A stretch of DNA of 64,000 nt from Sphingobacteriales bacterium (GCA_027483645.1 JAIXUD010000021.1:372001-436000); one strand, 5' to 3'. Positions 44,311 to 53,641 are shown, counted from the first letter of the stretch. Program-made: numbers and translations. The notes: generated by a model not told the origin, from the sequence alone.

Positions 44311-44448
44311 ATTTTGGATAACTTTGAATCCGTTTAAGCTGAAATGCGCTGAAAATCAACAGTTTTCAAAAAACTTTCACCAAAGTAAAACAAAATAATT
44401 CAGCTTTCGTGTGCAAATGGTGTGCAAATTTTTTCTTAGATTCATATC

Positions 44449-45666
44449 ATGAAAACGAACGCCATCGTCTGCTTGGATCTTCGTCGTGAGAAAAAAGGCA
44501 ATGCCTTTCCGTTGATCCTGCGCCTCACACATAACCGGACTTCTATCGCCATTCCGCTTGGGTATGACATCCGCAAAGAAGATTTTGACGAACAAAAGCG
44601 AGAGATTAAAAAGTCTTACAAAGGTGATGAAAACGTAACGCGCCTGAATAAATTATTACTTGCGAAGAAAGCTGATGCACTGGATTTGATTTCCAAGCTC
44701 AAGGAAAGCGGCGAACTAGCCACCATAACGGTATCTCAAATAAAAGAACGCCTATCCTCGACGCAGGACAAGGTAATGTTTTTTGAGTACGCAGAGAAGC
44801 AAATTGCGTTGATGAACGCCATGAAACGATATGGCAATGCTCGAAATTACAAAAGCGTCTTATTAGCAGTTAAGAAATTTAGATCGGAAAAGGACTTTCC
44901 AATAGAGCAGCTGAATTATGACTTTCTGAAAAACTTCGAGAAATGGCATTTGGGAAACGGTAATAGCTATAACGGTTTGGCAGCGTATCTCCGGGGCATC
45001 AGGGCAATATATAACCGCGCCATCAAAGACGGACTTGTAGATGCGGCAAACTATCCATTCTCTAACTATAAGATAAAAAGTGAGGCGACACAAAAACGTG
45101 CATTAAGTGCCAAAGCTTTGCAGGAAATCGTGAACAAAAAGATTGGGACTGAGCACCCATGTTTTCATGCCCGGAACTACTTCATTGCCAGCTTTTATAT
45201 GTACGGTATCAATTTCATGGATATGGCATTTCTTAAAGTTGAAAATATCGTGGATGGCCGTATCCGATTTAAACGTCGCAAAACAGGAAAGCCTTATGAT
45301 TTGAAAATATCCGGTGCTTTGGAACCCATTTTAGCTCACTACCTTGAAGGGAAAGAAAGCAAGGATTTCCTCTTTCCAATACTTAAGAGGGAAACGCTCA
45401 TGGAACAATACAAGGACGTAATGAACGAGCGAAAGGCGTATAACGCAGCCTTGAAAGATTTGGGTAAGCTATGTGAGATTGAGGAAAAGCTGACCAGCTA
45501 CGTTAGTCGTCATTCATTTGCTACTCAAGCAATGATGAAAGATATTCCGTTACAGGCAATATCAGCCATGCTGGGCCATTCGAGTCTTAAGACGACAGAG
45601 ATATACCTTAAAGGCTTGCCGAGCAATATTCTTGATGATTACAATGCGAGGCTTTCATTGGGATAG
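44449..45666 (+). CDS. Tyrosine-type site-specific integrase (Bacteroidota type)
   Basis: A 405-residue recombinase with an N-terminal Arm-like domain (VCLDLRREKKGNAFPLILRLTHNRTSIAIPLGYDI), a SAM-like core-binding domain (about 105-215) and a catalytic domain. Catalytic residues are visible at Arg354 in SYVSRHSFAT, His377 in LGHSS and nucleophile Tyr386 in TTEIYLK. The position of the first catalytic Arg shows FYMYGINFMD (Tyr where many have Arg), a deviation reminiscent of CTnDOT IntDOT, which also lacks Arg I. It would integrate and excise the element at tRNA-Asn. Confidence 0.92.
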   Translation: MKTNAIVCLDLRREKKGNAFPLILRLTHNRTSIAIPLGYDIRKEDFDEQKREIKKSYKGDENVTRLNKLLLAKKADALDLISKLKESGELATITVSQIKERLSSTQDKVMFFEYAEKQIALMNAMKRYGNARNYKSVLLAVKKFRSEKDFPIEQLNYDFLKNFEKWHLGNGNSYNGLAAYLRGIRAIYNRAIKDGLVDAANYPFSNYKIKSEATQKRALSAKALQEIVNKKIGTEHPCFHARNYFIASFYMYGINFMDMAFLKVENIVDGRIRFKRRKTGKPYDLKISGALEPILAHYLEGKESKDFLFPILKRETLMEQYKDVMNERKAYNAALKDLGKLCEIEEKLTSYVSRHSFATQAMMKDIPLQAISAMLGHSSLKTTEIYLKGLPSNILDDYNARLSLG

Positions 45667-45667
45667 C

Positions 45668-46084
45668 TCATTTCTCCATATCCATATCTACATCGTCTTT
45701 GCCTTTGGTTTCTTTCGCAAACTTACCGCTTAGGCTAACGCGAGTGTGGTAAATTTCTTTTGCGCTTTTACGTGTTTGATTAATGTTTTCCTGTCGCTGT
45801 ATTTGATGGTTTCTTTCCGTCAAAGCAATGTTTCGTTCGCGCTGTACACCTGAAGAAAGCCCTAGCTTCAATGAAACATTCTGTTTCCCCTCCCTATCAG
45901 CTTGTTCCAGTTTTTTATCACCATAAGCTTCTCGCTCCTTTTGTAAGAGTGCTTGGGCTTTGCCATCATCTACAGAAAGCTTCTCGTACAATTCAATTTT
46001 CTGATAAAGACCGGCTTCGGATATATCCTGGTCTTTGCTTGGGCGCTCTGGATTTGCTGCATGGTTAAACTCATTGGCTTCCAT
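45668..46084 (-). CDS. Charged coiled-coil hypothetical protein
   Basis: A 138-residue, highly charged protein starting MEANEFNHAANPERPSKDQDIS. The middle (GLYQKIELYEKLSVDDGKAQALLQKEREAYGDKKLEQADREG) is predicted coiled coil. It has no signal or membrane segment. The frame is open for 32 more codons upstream, but that part is AT-rich and unlike the rest. It is convergent with the integrase gene (stop to stop two bases). No family recognised. Confidence 0.55.
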   Translation of the reverse strand: MEANEFNHAANPERPSKDQDISEAGLYQKIELYEKLSVDDGKAQALLQKEREAYGDKKLEQADREGKQNVSLKLGLSSGVQRERNIALTERNHQIQRQENINQTRKSAKEIYHTRVSLSGKFAKETKGKDDVDMDMEK

Positions 46085-46152
46085 AATTTCTTGTTTAAAG
46101 TGGTAGTTAAAAGGTATAATCGACAAATGTATTTTACTTGATGGAGGGTCAT

Positions 46153-46506
46153 ATGAAAAAAGTAGCGGACTATATACCACAGCAACGGGTCAAGGAAATG
46201 ATGGATGAATCCTATCAAAACATCTTTGATGTTCACCCTAAATCCACATTGTCTGCATATTACTACGTTTTAGGTATGCTGGCTCTTCATCAGCCTAACC
46301 GGGTTGAAGGGTTCAGGGGCGATTGCGCTATCACCTTGGCAGAATTAAGCGATCTTGTTTTTGCACATACTATGATGGCAGGTATCCTTGATAACGAGCT
46401 TGAAGGAAACCCTAACGTTAACCCGCTCTCGAAAGAAGCCATGTGTCGCCATTACCTTGGCCTTCCGCCAGTGGTTTTGGAAGGTGGCCAAGAAGCGGCT
46501 ACATAA
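46153..46506 (+). CDS. Hypothetical protein of the integrated element
   Basis: A 117-residue soluble helical protein (MKKVADYIPQQRVKEMMDESYQNIFDVHPKS...). GGAGG at 46143-46147 places the start at 46153. No recognised domain. Divergent from the coiled-coil gene. Its 3' end overlaps the next convergent gene by eight bases. Probably an element housekeeping or regulatory protein (inference). Confidence 0.6.
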   Translation: MKKVADYIPQQRVKEMMDESYQNIFDVHPKSTLSAYYYVLGMLALHQPNRVEGFRGDCAITLAELSDLVFAHTMMAGILDNELEGNPNVNPLSKEAMCRHYLGLPPVVLEGGQEAAT

Positions 46507-46912
46507 TATTCTCTTCCACCTCTATGGATGCGATATAGCAGTCATATTCGCCTGTATCATGGGTACCTGTGGAAGCTTTAATGTAAATCAGCCGTTCCAA
46601 ACTCATTTGCTTTTCTAAATCAGAAAGATTACGGCCTTTAATAGTCACAAGTAGATTGCTATTTCGGATTGTCAGCACTTCATTGTGTGAAAGGTAAATC
46701 AAAGGCAATGTCGCATAAGCTATCGAATAGAGGTCCCCATTCTTCAACCGGATTTTGAACCGCCTAACGTAATCTTCACGCTCCGGTGCTACATCATAAA
46801 ACACTTTAACGGCGCTCAGTTTCTCCTTTTTGTCAGGTGAGGCAGGGCCGCTTTGGCCCTGCCTGTTTTCCCTGAATTCGCTTGTTAAATTATTAGTTTC
46901 GTTAAGCTCCAT
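46499..46912 (-). CDS. Hypothetical protein of the integrated element
   Basis: A 137-residue protein with a disordered charged N-terminus (about 1-30) and a beta-rich body (VKVFYDVAPEREDYVRRFKIRLKNGDLYSIAYATLPLIYL ... NSNLLVTIKGRNLSDLEKQMSLERLIYIKAST). It looks like a small beta-barrel or nucleic-acid-contacting domain, without certain assignment. It follows the membrane-protein gene on the same strand after 86 bases. Confidence 0.6.
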   Translation of the reverse strand: MELNETNNLTSEFRENRQGQSGPASPDKKEKLSAVKVFYDVAPEREDYVRRFKIRLKNGDLYSIAYATLPLIYLSHNEVLTIRNSNLLVTIKGRNLSDLEKQMSLERLIYIKASTGTHDTGEYDCYIASIEVEENIM

Positions 46913-46998
46913 ACTGTTTGTTTTAAAACCTATCTATAAATTGACGGGCTGGCCAGAATACCACGGAATCCCTAGGAGTAATAGGAATAATGTCTCGT

Positions 46999-47709
46999 CT
47001 ATACTATGGTACTCATGGGCTGGTTAGACTTATTATGCTGAATAGCTACAATATCCTCGAAGAGCATACAGGTGCCGCAAATAAGCAGGAATGCTCCAAA
47101 TATTCCGTCAATCCACAGCGAGCAGATAATGCCGATAGCGATAACCGTTACACCCTCCATAACACGCACCATATCCTCGGTAACATCCTTGTTATGGGCA
47201 AAGAACCTATTATAAATAATACTAGTACCAGGCTTGTTCGGATTGGTTGGCTCCTTTGAAAACCATATCAAGTATATTTGATAGGCACCTTTGACGGCAT
47301 ATAAAACGGTGTAAATTGCCAAAGGCCAAGAGTGAAAAGCAGTAACTGCATTTAAAGTACCCTCAAAACCTGTAAACGCCAGCACAATTGGCAATATCGG
47401 CTGCATAACCGGCTTTAGTGGCCACCAACAAGCCTCAGTGTTGAAAATCAACATCAAAGCTATCGTCAGTATCCAAACACAAACGCCATAACAGTTTGCA
47501 CCAGTATTGCTTCGTATCATGATGCTGAGGCATGTTCGAAACTGCCAAACAAAATAAGGCAGCAGCATAAACAGGAGTACTTCAAGTGCCTCTTTAGGCT
47601 TTTTGGTGGCATAAACCACAAAGTGTAAAGCTTTTGGCGCATTGCTAATAATCTGCGGATCGCCGAGCTTTTGCGGTTGCCAAACGTAACGTGGCTTGCG
47701 ATTGTCCAT
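46999..47709 (-). CDS. Multi-pass membrane protein of element operon
   Basis: A 236-residue protein with about five hydrophobic segments (LEVLLFMLLPYFVWQFR, CVWILTIALMLIFNTEACWWP, ILPIVLAFTGFEGTL, LAIYTVLYAVKGAYQIYLIWF, VTVIAIGIICSLWIDGIFGAFLLICGTCMLF). No known family. It is three bases after the lipoprotein gene, so the two are almost certainly co-translated. It may form a membrane complex with that lipoprotein and the coiled-coil membrane protein upstream. Confidence 0.65.
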   Translation of the reverse strand: MDNRKPRYVWQPQKLGDPQIISNAPKALHFVVYATKKPKEALEVLLFMLLPYFVWQFRTCLSIMIRSNTGANCYGVCVWILTIALMLIFNTEACWWPLKPVMQPILPIVLAFTGFEGTLNAVTAFHSWPLAIYTVLYAVKGAYQIYLIWFSKEPTNPNKPGTSIIYNRFFAHNKDVTEDMVRVMEGVTVIAIGIICSLWIDGIFGAFLLICGTCMLFEDIVAIQHNKSNQPMSTIV

Positions 47710-47712
47710 AAA

Positions 47713-48546
47713 TCATAGGTTTAACTGGTTAGCAAATAGGTTCTGGGTGCCGCTGGGACTGAATATCACGGTGGCACCGGCTTTGGTAAGGTGGTAATTC
47801 CAGAAGTCCTGCACCGCGTGCTCGTAAGGGATCAAGTTCAATCGGGGGGAGTAAATAAACTCTACCGTAACACCTTCTAAGTGGTTATCTAGCGGGGTAA
47901 TGCTATTGAGGCGGTTGCTGAATACCTCGAAGCTGTCACGGAGGGCTTGGGGCTTATCTCGAAAGTCATAGAATTCGACATCGGAGGAGGACTCCCAACC
48001 ATCACTGTACAGAGTGATGTGGTTGCGAGCCAAGCTGTCACCATACTGCCCTGCCTGTTTGGCCATATAAGCGATGCTGTCATGGACGCGAGTATGCCCG
48101 TTATTATAAGGGTGCCGCCGCCAGCGTTGGATAGCTAGAAACAGTTCCGCTTTAAAGCGCTTAATCCGCTTGATACGGTCTAGAGTTACATCGAACCAAG
48201 GGTTGCCCGCCTCCAGTTCTACAGTGAATGCGATTTCTGGCTGGAAAGTGGTGCCCACTGTAAATAAGACTATAGTTATTGCTTTCGGGGTCGCTGTATC
48301 TACATCTAGTTTGAGCGACTTGATTAGCTGCTCGTAAATAACCGTGTCACTGGGTATCTGGAGACTATCCATCGCTTGGGATATGTCTTTCCCTACCGAA
48401 CGCACTTCATGAGGTTGTTTTCCGCAACTACTAAAGACCACTGTGCCAAAAATGAGAAACAGATTGATTAGGAGAAGGCCAATTCCTGGAAAAAGCCTTC
48501 CGGCTCCAGCACCGTTCGGGGCTGGAGGGAAGTTTGGTTTAAGCAT
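47713..48546 (-). CDS. Lipoprotein, possible VWA-like domain
   Basis: A 277-residue protein with an N-terminal basic/proline stretch, one hydrophobic helix (GIGLLLINLFLIFGTVVFSSC) and a lipobox-like VFSSCGK. The body has a pattern seen in von Willebrand A-type proteins of mobile elements: a strand AITIVLFTVGTTF, then ARNHITLYSDGWESSSDVEFYDF (strand followed by SD and acidic residues), then LEGVTVEFIYSP. A canonical DxSxS metal site is not seen. Function is unknown. Located between two membrane-protein genes in the same operon. Confidence 0.6.
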   Translation of the reverse strand: MLKPNFPPAPNGAGAGRLFPGIGLLLINLFLIFGTVVFSSCGKQPHEVRSVGKDISQAMDSLQIPSDTVIYEQLIKSLKLDVDTATPKAITIVLFTVGTTFQPEIAFTVELEAGNPWFDVTLDRIKRIKRFKAELFLAIQRWRRHPYNNGHTRVHDSIAYMAKQAGQYGDSLARNHITLYSDGWESSSDVEFYDFRDKPQALRDSFEVFSNRLNSITPLDNHLEGVTVEFIYSPRLNLIPYEHAVQDFWNYHLTKAGATVIFSPSGTQNLFANQLNL

Positions 48547-48569
48547 GTTTGTAGTTGGTTTAAGTGATT

Positions 48570-49763
48570 TTAGAAATCAGCTTGCTGCTTCCCAGCGGCA
48601 TAAGCAGCATCAATTTTATTTTTAATTATAACCAATTCACTAGCTATATGATTATTATAGTCCTTAATTTGTTTGGCAGCGCCAGTTTTTATAGTGCGAT
48701 AGCTAGCCAAATCTTTAGAAACTTGTGCCTTTCTAGCATTTATTTCTACTGTAATCTCATAATCGCACTGATCTTTAATGTTCTTCTCTCGCTTATCGAA
48801 ATGTTTTGTTTTTGCGCGAAGTTTGCCCAAATCTTTTATATAGCCTTTCAATTTATCCTTGGCACTAAAGTATGCGCTATGCTGAGGGTCCAGAATTCGG
48901 TTCTGCACATAAGCTATTGCACCAGATGCCCAAACCAATGCCCCCGAAATAGCGGCGACTGGTATAATAAGTTCTTCACTGATGTTAGGAGCTTGAGAAC
49001 GCAAGTAAATAGTAGATACAGCAAGTGAAAAACATCCGAAAGTTGATACCACAGCTGAACTCAACTCTTCTCTAGCCCAAGCCTTCCCAGCTGCATGGCC
49101 AGTAATTGCCGTAGCAGTGCCCAAAACAAGCGATAGGCCAATATTAATCACAGGTGAGTCAGTGCCCAATGCTTGCGTCGCCTGATAGAACAAAAGCCCT
49201 TCGGAAACTGCAACAGTACCAATAGTGGTTGCCTGATATTTGAAATCAACTCCTTTAAATCGCGATTGAGGGATTTGCCCCTTATAAGCCTCGGTTATAG
49301 TCTGAATCTCACATTTAGTTTGTTTGACTGCATTTTCTATCATTTTCAATGCAGTCTGATTTTCGGTATCTTCCTCTTTTATTTCCTGGAGCTTTGTATC
49401 GTATTTGGGTTTTACCTCCGCTTCTATTGCCTCCTTCCACTCAGCGTCTGACTGTTTTGATTTTTCCTCTGCCACTGCGATTCTTTCATCGGCTTTGTCA
49501 CTTATTCCTTCCAAAGTACCTATCTTGGTTTCGTATCGTAAGTTAGCCTGCTTGTCCGCTTCAGCTTTAAAATCTGAATTGTCGAGGTCTTCTCTATTTA
49601 TGCCTCGCTGGAAACTATTACTTACGAATTGCTGAGCAATTTCAGTTGTTTGAAAAGGTGGTTCATATACATGAGATGGTAGCCGTAATTCAGGGTCTCT
49701 GCCTGATTGGTTAGTGGTTCCTTCCCAAAAGAACCAACTAAGAATTTTCTCTCTCGTTGCCAT
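48570..49763 (-). CDS. Coiled-coil membrane protein of element operon
   Basis: A 397-residue protein starting MATREKILSWFFWEGTTNQSG. A long coiled coil (about 60-165) precedes about three or four membrane helices (SEGLLFYQATQAL, VINIGLSLVLGTATAITGHAAG, VVSTFGCFSLAVSTIYL, IIPVAAISGALVWASGAIAYV), and a second coiled coil (about 315-395) ends it. This layout resembles structural membrane proteins of conjugation or defence complexes, but no family was recognised. It is the first gene of the minus-strand operon 46499-49763. Confidence 0.65.
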   Translation of the reverse strand: MATREKILSWFFWEGTTNQSGRDPELRLPSHVYEPPFQTTEIAQQFVSNSFQRGINREDLDNSDFKAEADKQANLRYETKIGTLEGISDKADERIAVAEEKSKQSDAEWKEAIEAEVKPKYDTKLQEIKEEDTENQTALKMIENAVKQTKCEIQTITEAYKGQIPQSRFKGVDFKYQATTIGTVAVSEGLLFYQATQALGTDSPVINIGLSLVLGTATAITGHAAGKAWAREELSSAVVSTFGCFSLAVSTIYLRSQAPNISEELIIPVAAISGALVWASGAIAYVQNRILDPQHSAYFSAKDKLKGYIKDLGKLRAKTKHFDKREKNIKDQCDYEITVEINARKAQVSKDLASYRTIKTGAAKQIKDYNNHIASELVIIKNKIDAAYAAGKQQADF

Positions 49764-49915
49764 AATTTTGTAGTTGATTACGAATAATATATGGCAAAGC
49801 TGCACCTAAAAAATAGCAACACATTGAACATATGCATAATAAATAATTAATTCATCATTGGCACATCCTAAAGGATAATTAATTCAAAAATTAATTCAGA
49901 AATTGGTAAAGGTTT

Positions 49916-49923
49916 TATATTTG
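49916..49923 (+). promoter_or_regulatory. -7 element for the 49941 gene
   Basis: TATATTTG, a perfect TAnnTTTG, ends 17 bases before the ATG. No clear upstream TTG at the usual spacing. Confidence 0.4.
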
Positions 49924-49940
49924 AGAAACAATCAAGCCCT

Positions 49941-51488
49941 ATGCCCAATACCCCTAACGAGAGAACGGAAACACCGCTTCAAAAAGCCAAGAGACTATAT
50001 AGTGCCATCTTTGTTGATAGTGTTTACGATGAAGGCTCGACTCTAATTGAAGCAATCAAAAACCGGGAAGGTGAATTATATATGTTCCATGATTGGCTTT
50101 CCCTTGAGCATAAAATTTATGGATTTCAGCCTTCGACCGTCTCCACAATTAGTACTACTCTCAAAAAGGATAATGTTAAAAAAGATGATGACGAGATAAG
50201 TGCTGACGGGGCAAGACTACTACCACGAGCGGAAACACTATATACCTACGGTACCATTTTTATAGATATTTTTGATTTGCAAACCATTCAGAAAATCGAA
50301 AAGAAATACACCCCATTTATACTGCATGAAATAAATTCATACTTAAAACAGGAACCTCAAACGAGCATAGCATCGTTACCTTATGCGAATTGCGAATGGG
50401 ATCTCTACTTTTTGTATTATAAAAACAATAACTATAGGACAGAGCCTTTTATTGGCAAAGCGCATCTTATCGTAAATGGATATAACAATGTAAAGCTATT
50501 GAATGCATCCATGAGTCCTGATGAAGATTATACAATCGGTAGACTAATAGATTTATATGGAAGCGGCTCTACAATTCTAAGTTTTGATCTTCAATGTGAG
50601 CACTCCGCTAGAAACCTTCATATTAAACTCTATATAGATGAGCCAACCCAAGAAATTGCCATTGGAGAATATATAAGCACAGAGAGCCGCCATATTCAGG
50701 CAGGCCGAATTGTATTTCATAATCGACAAAGCAATATGGTGTCTCCATTGCCATGCGGGTATTATTCTTTCCGAGATAAAGAGAAATTCACACAAATACA
50801 CCCTCAAATTCGAAAGTTTCTAACCATAAGAGCATACAATTTCCTTATTCTTCCAAAGGATATTAGTAAACTCGATAATCTTAATCATCCCGTGAATGAT
50901 GATGAACTCATAAGTAATTATCTCCATTATGCGAAGAACGCCTTGTTTTTAGAGAGAGTATTACCCGAAGTATGGATATCCGCCCCAGTAAGTGGATCAA
51001 ATCCAAACTTAGATGTATGGCGTAAGTTTGAAGTTGATTTGCAAAGGAATTTTCTTAACACAAAAGGTGAAAAGACAATATTTATCCGTTTTATGGATCA
51101 CATATCAAAAAAGAATACGCTAGAAAGATATTATGCGGATATAGAAAGACTAAAATCGAAAAGAGTGTTTATTCTTCTCAATGAAAAAACAGACAAGGTC
51201 AGCTACTCCTATTTACAATGGGGAATAGCAAGCATCCATTGCAAAAGGGTACTTATTGTTACCCGATATGAGGATATCTCTCCGCGAATAAGGCATCTAG
51301 CTTCTATAGATACCTCACTTAAAGTTATTTTCTATGATGTTATAAATATGGAAGACCTCAATAACCCTAAACTCGACCCTTCTGCGACACTACATAGCAA
51401 GTGGGAAGATGTAATTCTACCGCAATTGGTAGAAGAAATTAAAGATTTTATACCGAAATATATTGACGGAAATATGAAAATACTATAA
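49941..51488 (+). CDS. Unknown protein with possible deoxyribosyltransferase/SLOG-like C-terminus
   Basis: A 515-residue soluble protein without recognised N-terminal family. The last 170 residues show a Rossmann-like pattern: strand PEVWISAPVSGSNP with a following helix, later ADIERLKSKRVFILLNEKTDKVSYSYLQWGIASIHCKRVLIVTRYE. This order (SGP-like loop, a strand with acidic end, then a hydrophobic-W/E-GxAxxxxKRVLIV segment) parallels nucleoside 2-deoxyribosyltransferase-like and TIR/SLOG folds. The deoxyribosyltransferase glutamate is replaced (QWGIA in place of ELGxA). It could be a sensor or effector in defence. This is inference from pattern only. Confidence 0.55.
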   Translation: MPNTPNERTETPLQKAKRLYSAIFVDSVYDEGSTLIEAIKNREGELYMFHDWLSLEHKIYGFQPSTVSTISTTLKKDNVKKDDDEISADGARLLPRAETLYTYGTIFIDIFDLQTIQKIEKKYTPFILHEINSYLKQEPQTSIASLPYANCEWDLYFLYYKNNNYRTEPFIGKAHLIVNGYNNVKLLNASMSPDEDYTIGRLIDLYGSGSTILSFDLQCEHSARNLHIKLYIDEPTQEIAIGEYISTESRHIQAGRIVFHNRQSNMVSPLPCGYYSFRDKEKFTQIHPQIRKFLTIRAYNFLILPKDISKLDNLNHPVNDDELISNYLHYAKNALFLERVLPEVWISAPVSGSNPNLDVWRKFEVDLQRNFLNTKGEKTIFIRFMDHISKKNTLERYYADIERLKSKRVFILLNEKTDKVSYSYLQWGIASIHCKRVLIVTRYEDISPRIRHLASIDTSLKVIFYDVINMEDLNNPKLDPSATLHSKWEDVILPQLVEEIKDFIPKYIDGNMKIL

Positions 51489-51520
51489 CCTTAAGCAATA
51501 AAGGAAAGGGTTCATTATTC

Positions 51521-51877
51521 ATGTCCGGAAATACCGAACTTGCAAAGATTATCGAGTTCATTCACAGAACTCAAATGGTCGATAAAATGAAGGAACATAA
51601 GGGCTGGAATTCCGAAGTAATGCTTGGATTTCTGCTAATGCTTCCGGTCCGCTACAATTGGGATGTGGATGCTGCTGTACAAGGTTTTAGTGAAGGTATG
51701 GAACCGTGGGGTATATCTACCAAAATCAAAGATTTTGAACCTAAAACATTCTTAGCTGAACATTTTGCAGCTATGAACGAAGAGGTCCCTAGCTTGCAAC
51801 AGTTTAACAAACTATTTTTTGGTTTCGAGATAGAAGAAGATTTAAATGAAGCCGATGTACAATTTAGACAGCCTTAA
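51521..51877 (+). CDS. Small hypothetical protein
   Basis: A 118-residue soluble protein (MSGNTELAKIIEFIHRTQMVDKMKEHKGWNSEVMLGFLLMLPVRYNWDVDAAVQGFSEGME...). Helical, acidic C-terminus. No known domain. It follows the 49941 gene by 32 bases on the same strand, so it could be its partner. Convergent with the coupling-protein gene (three bases between stops). Confidence 0.55.
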   Translation: MSGNTELAKIIEFIHRTQMVDKMKEHKGWNSEVMLGFLLMLPVRYNWDVDAAVQGFSEGMEPWGISTKIKDFEPKTFLAEHFAAMNEEVPSLQQFNKLFFGFEIEEDLNEADVQFRQP

Positions 51878-51880
51878 ATA

Positions 51881-53506
51881 CTACTGATCAAACTCTACTA
51901 CGGCATAGTTCTGCTCGTTCTGCCAATCAAAACCCGCTTTGAAAGCGATAGCCTCAACCTTAAATTTATTACGCTTCCGACCTGTTTTTAAATTTGTAAA
52001 CTGATCGGGGCGCAACCGTGGCCTGAGTTCCATCTTGCTCACTTCCGATTTGAACCCATCCCCGCTATATGTATGGTCCCTCGCCTCGAAAAAATCCTCA
52101 CCAATGAGATTAGAAGCGTATTGGTTAGTTTCAAAATCATTGTTCGAGCAAAAGTATTTCATCCCGATATTCGCCAGCAGACTCTTAGCCCTGGCCTCAG
52201 CATTTTCCCTTCCCATGCACATCATGATATTGTGAATATTCTGTGTGATAAAGACACATGCAACCATCGAGCTTCTGGACGTGGCCATAAACAAGGAGTC
52301 ATGTTGTGGCGAAATAAAGTTCTGGTATTCGTCAATATGTAGGCCAACAACACGCGGTTCCTTTTCACGATCTGTATTTCTTCTCTCCATTGCCGCTTGG
52401 AACATGATTTTATAAATTGCAGAGGCATATAGTCCTGAAACACCAAATTCCTTTACCGGAAAATCAACGATGACAATCTTGCCTTTTAAGTATGTATTCT
52501 CCGGCTTTAAGTCTTCGCTTACTCCTTTTGAGAACATCTGCCGGAGGATACCGGAAGTGAATCCTTCGACAAGATTGTTGTAACTTTCAACAATTATAGC
52601 CTTCGTTTTGTCCGACAATTTTGGAAAACTGCGGAGCCAATATTCATCTAAGAGATACTGTTCAAATTGTTCATCTTCATTTAGGTTTTCGCGCACTAAC
52701 ACTTTGCGCCAAACGCTGAGGAAGAAATTGCTTTTTGTCCATTTTGAAAGCCTTTCCTCATATTTAGCCAGCTCTTTTTCCAATTTCTCCTTGGGCCGCT
52801 CTTCGTCCATATTGACGGGATGGTTTTCATCAGCTTTTTTACCAATTTCGACTAGTTCATCAGTAAGCTCTTTGATAACGTTCAATAAATCATCGTATCG
52901 CTCCCAATCATCCAGACTGAAACAATCTGCTACCACGCGGCGCAAATTCTCCATAGTGAGTTCCACATTAGTAAACTTTAGGAGTGCTATCGTCCTTGAG
53001 ATCATCCGTCGCAACGATTGGTCCCAAAATCGGTCGTCGTTACCGCCGCCTCCATTGCCTGCCTGGAAATTGCTTGTAAGTTCATAAAGCATCATCAGAT
53101 AGTTTGTGATGTTGCCCGTATCTCCCGCCCCTTCTCCTGTGCGGTTGAGTTCATACTGGAGAAAATTAAACTCCAGATTGCTCCCTTTTTTGAACCAAAC
53201 CACATCTTCAGACCTTCCCGCATTTTTCGCATACTCTACCCATGTTTTTCCTTCATCTGGCTTGGCACACAAAACACAAAGCCCGTAACCCTTTTGAAGC
53301 ATGGCGTTCGAAATCATTTTTGCAGCAGCTGATGTTTTCCCTGATCCAGGTGCCCCGGCTATTAGGGTCGCTTCTACAGCATTTCCGTGGGTGAATACAC
53401 CTTTGGTGCCGGGTATTAAATACAAGGGGTCATCAAGGCTATGTAATGATGCGGACGGGCCTTTATTTCCAAAGAAATCTTTAACCATTCTCAAAAGTTT
53501 TAACAT
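51881..53506 (-). CDS. TraG/VirD4-like coupling ATPase (TraM-recognition type)
   Basis: A 541-residue P-loop ATPase. Walker A GAPGSGKT at residues 51-58 and Walker B in VVGLHIDEYQNFISPQHD identify it. The late region with SRSSMVACVFITQNIHNI and a helical insertion (about 200-300) fits VirD4/TraG/TraD-type coupling proteins that bring DNA-relaxase complexes to a type IV channel. It lacks an obvious N-terminal membrane anchor, as in shorter coupling proteins. No relaxase is seen nearby; conjugation genes may lie beyond the right edge. Confidence 0.82.
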   Translation of the reverse strand: MLKLLRMVKDFFGNKGPSASLHSLDDPLYLIPGTKGVFTHGNAVEATLIAGAPGSGKTSAAAKMISNAMLQKGYGLCVLCAKPDEGKTWVEYAKNAGRSEDVVWFKKGSNLEFNFLQYELNRTGEGAGDTGNITNYLMMLYELTSNFQAGNGGGGNDDRFWDQSLRRMISRTIALLKFTNVELTMENLRRVVADCFSLDDWERYDDLLNVIKELTDELVEIGKKADENHPVNMDEERPKEKLEKELAKYEERLSKWTKSNFFLSVWRKVLVRENLNEDEQFEQYLLDEYWLRSFPKLSDKTKAIIVESYNNLVEGFTSGILRQMFSKGVSEDLKPENTYLKGKIVIVDFPVKEFGVSGLYASAIYKIMFQAAMERRNTDREKEPRVVGLHIDEYQNFISPQHDSLFMATSRSSMVACVFITQNIHNIMMCMGRENAEARAKSLLANIGMKYFCSNNDFETNQYASNLIGEDFFEARDHTYSGDGFKSEVSKMELRPRLRPDQFTNLKTGRKRNKFKVEAIAFKAGFDWQNEQNYAVVEFDQ

Positions 53507-53641
53507 TGAGTGTTATTGTTGATACTTTGAAAATAACAAATAAAAACATTGAACAAATACGACAAGGGCATCGAGTGGATAAGTTTATAAAAAAGTCCGT
53601 ATGGCACCAAAATGAGCAGTAACTTTACCTAAAATTTTCAA

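Noticed and set aside
44260-44330. Complete tRNA-Asn gene
   Set aside because: The D-arm and 5' acceptor strand are absent on the 5' side of the anticodon arm. Only the 3' portion matches.
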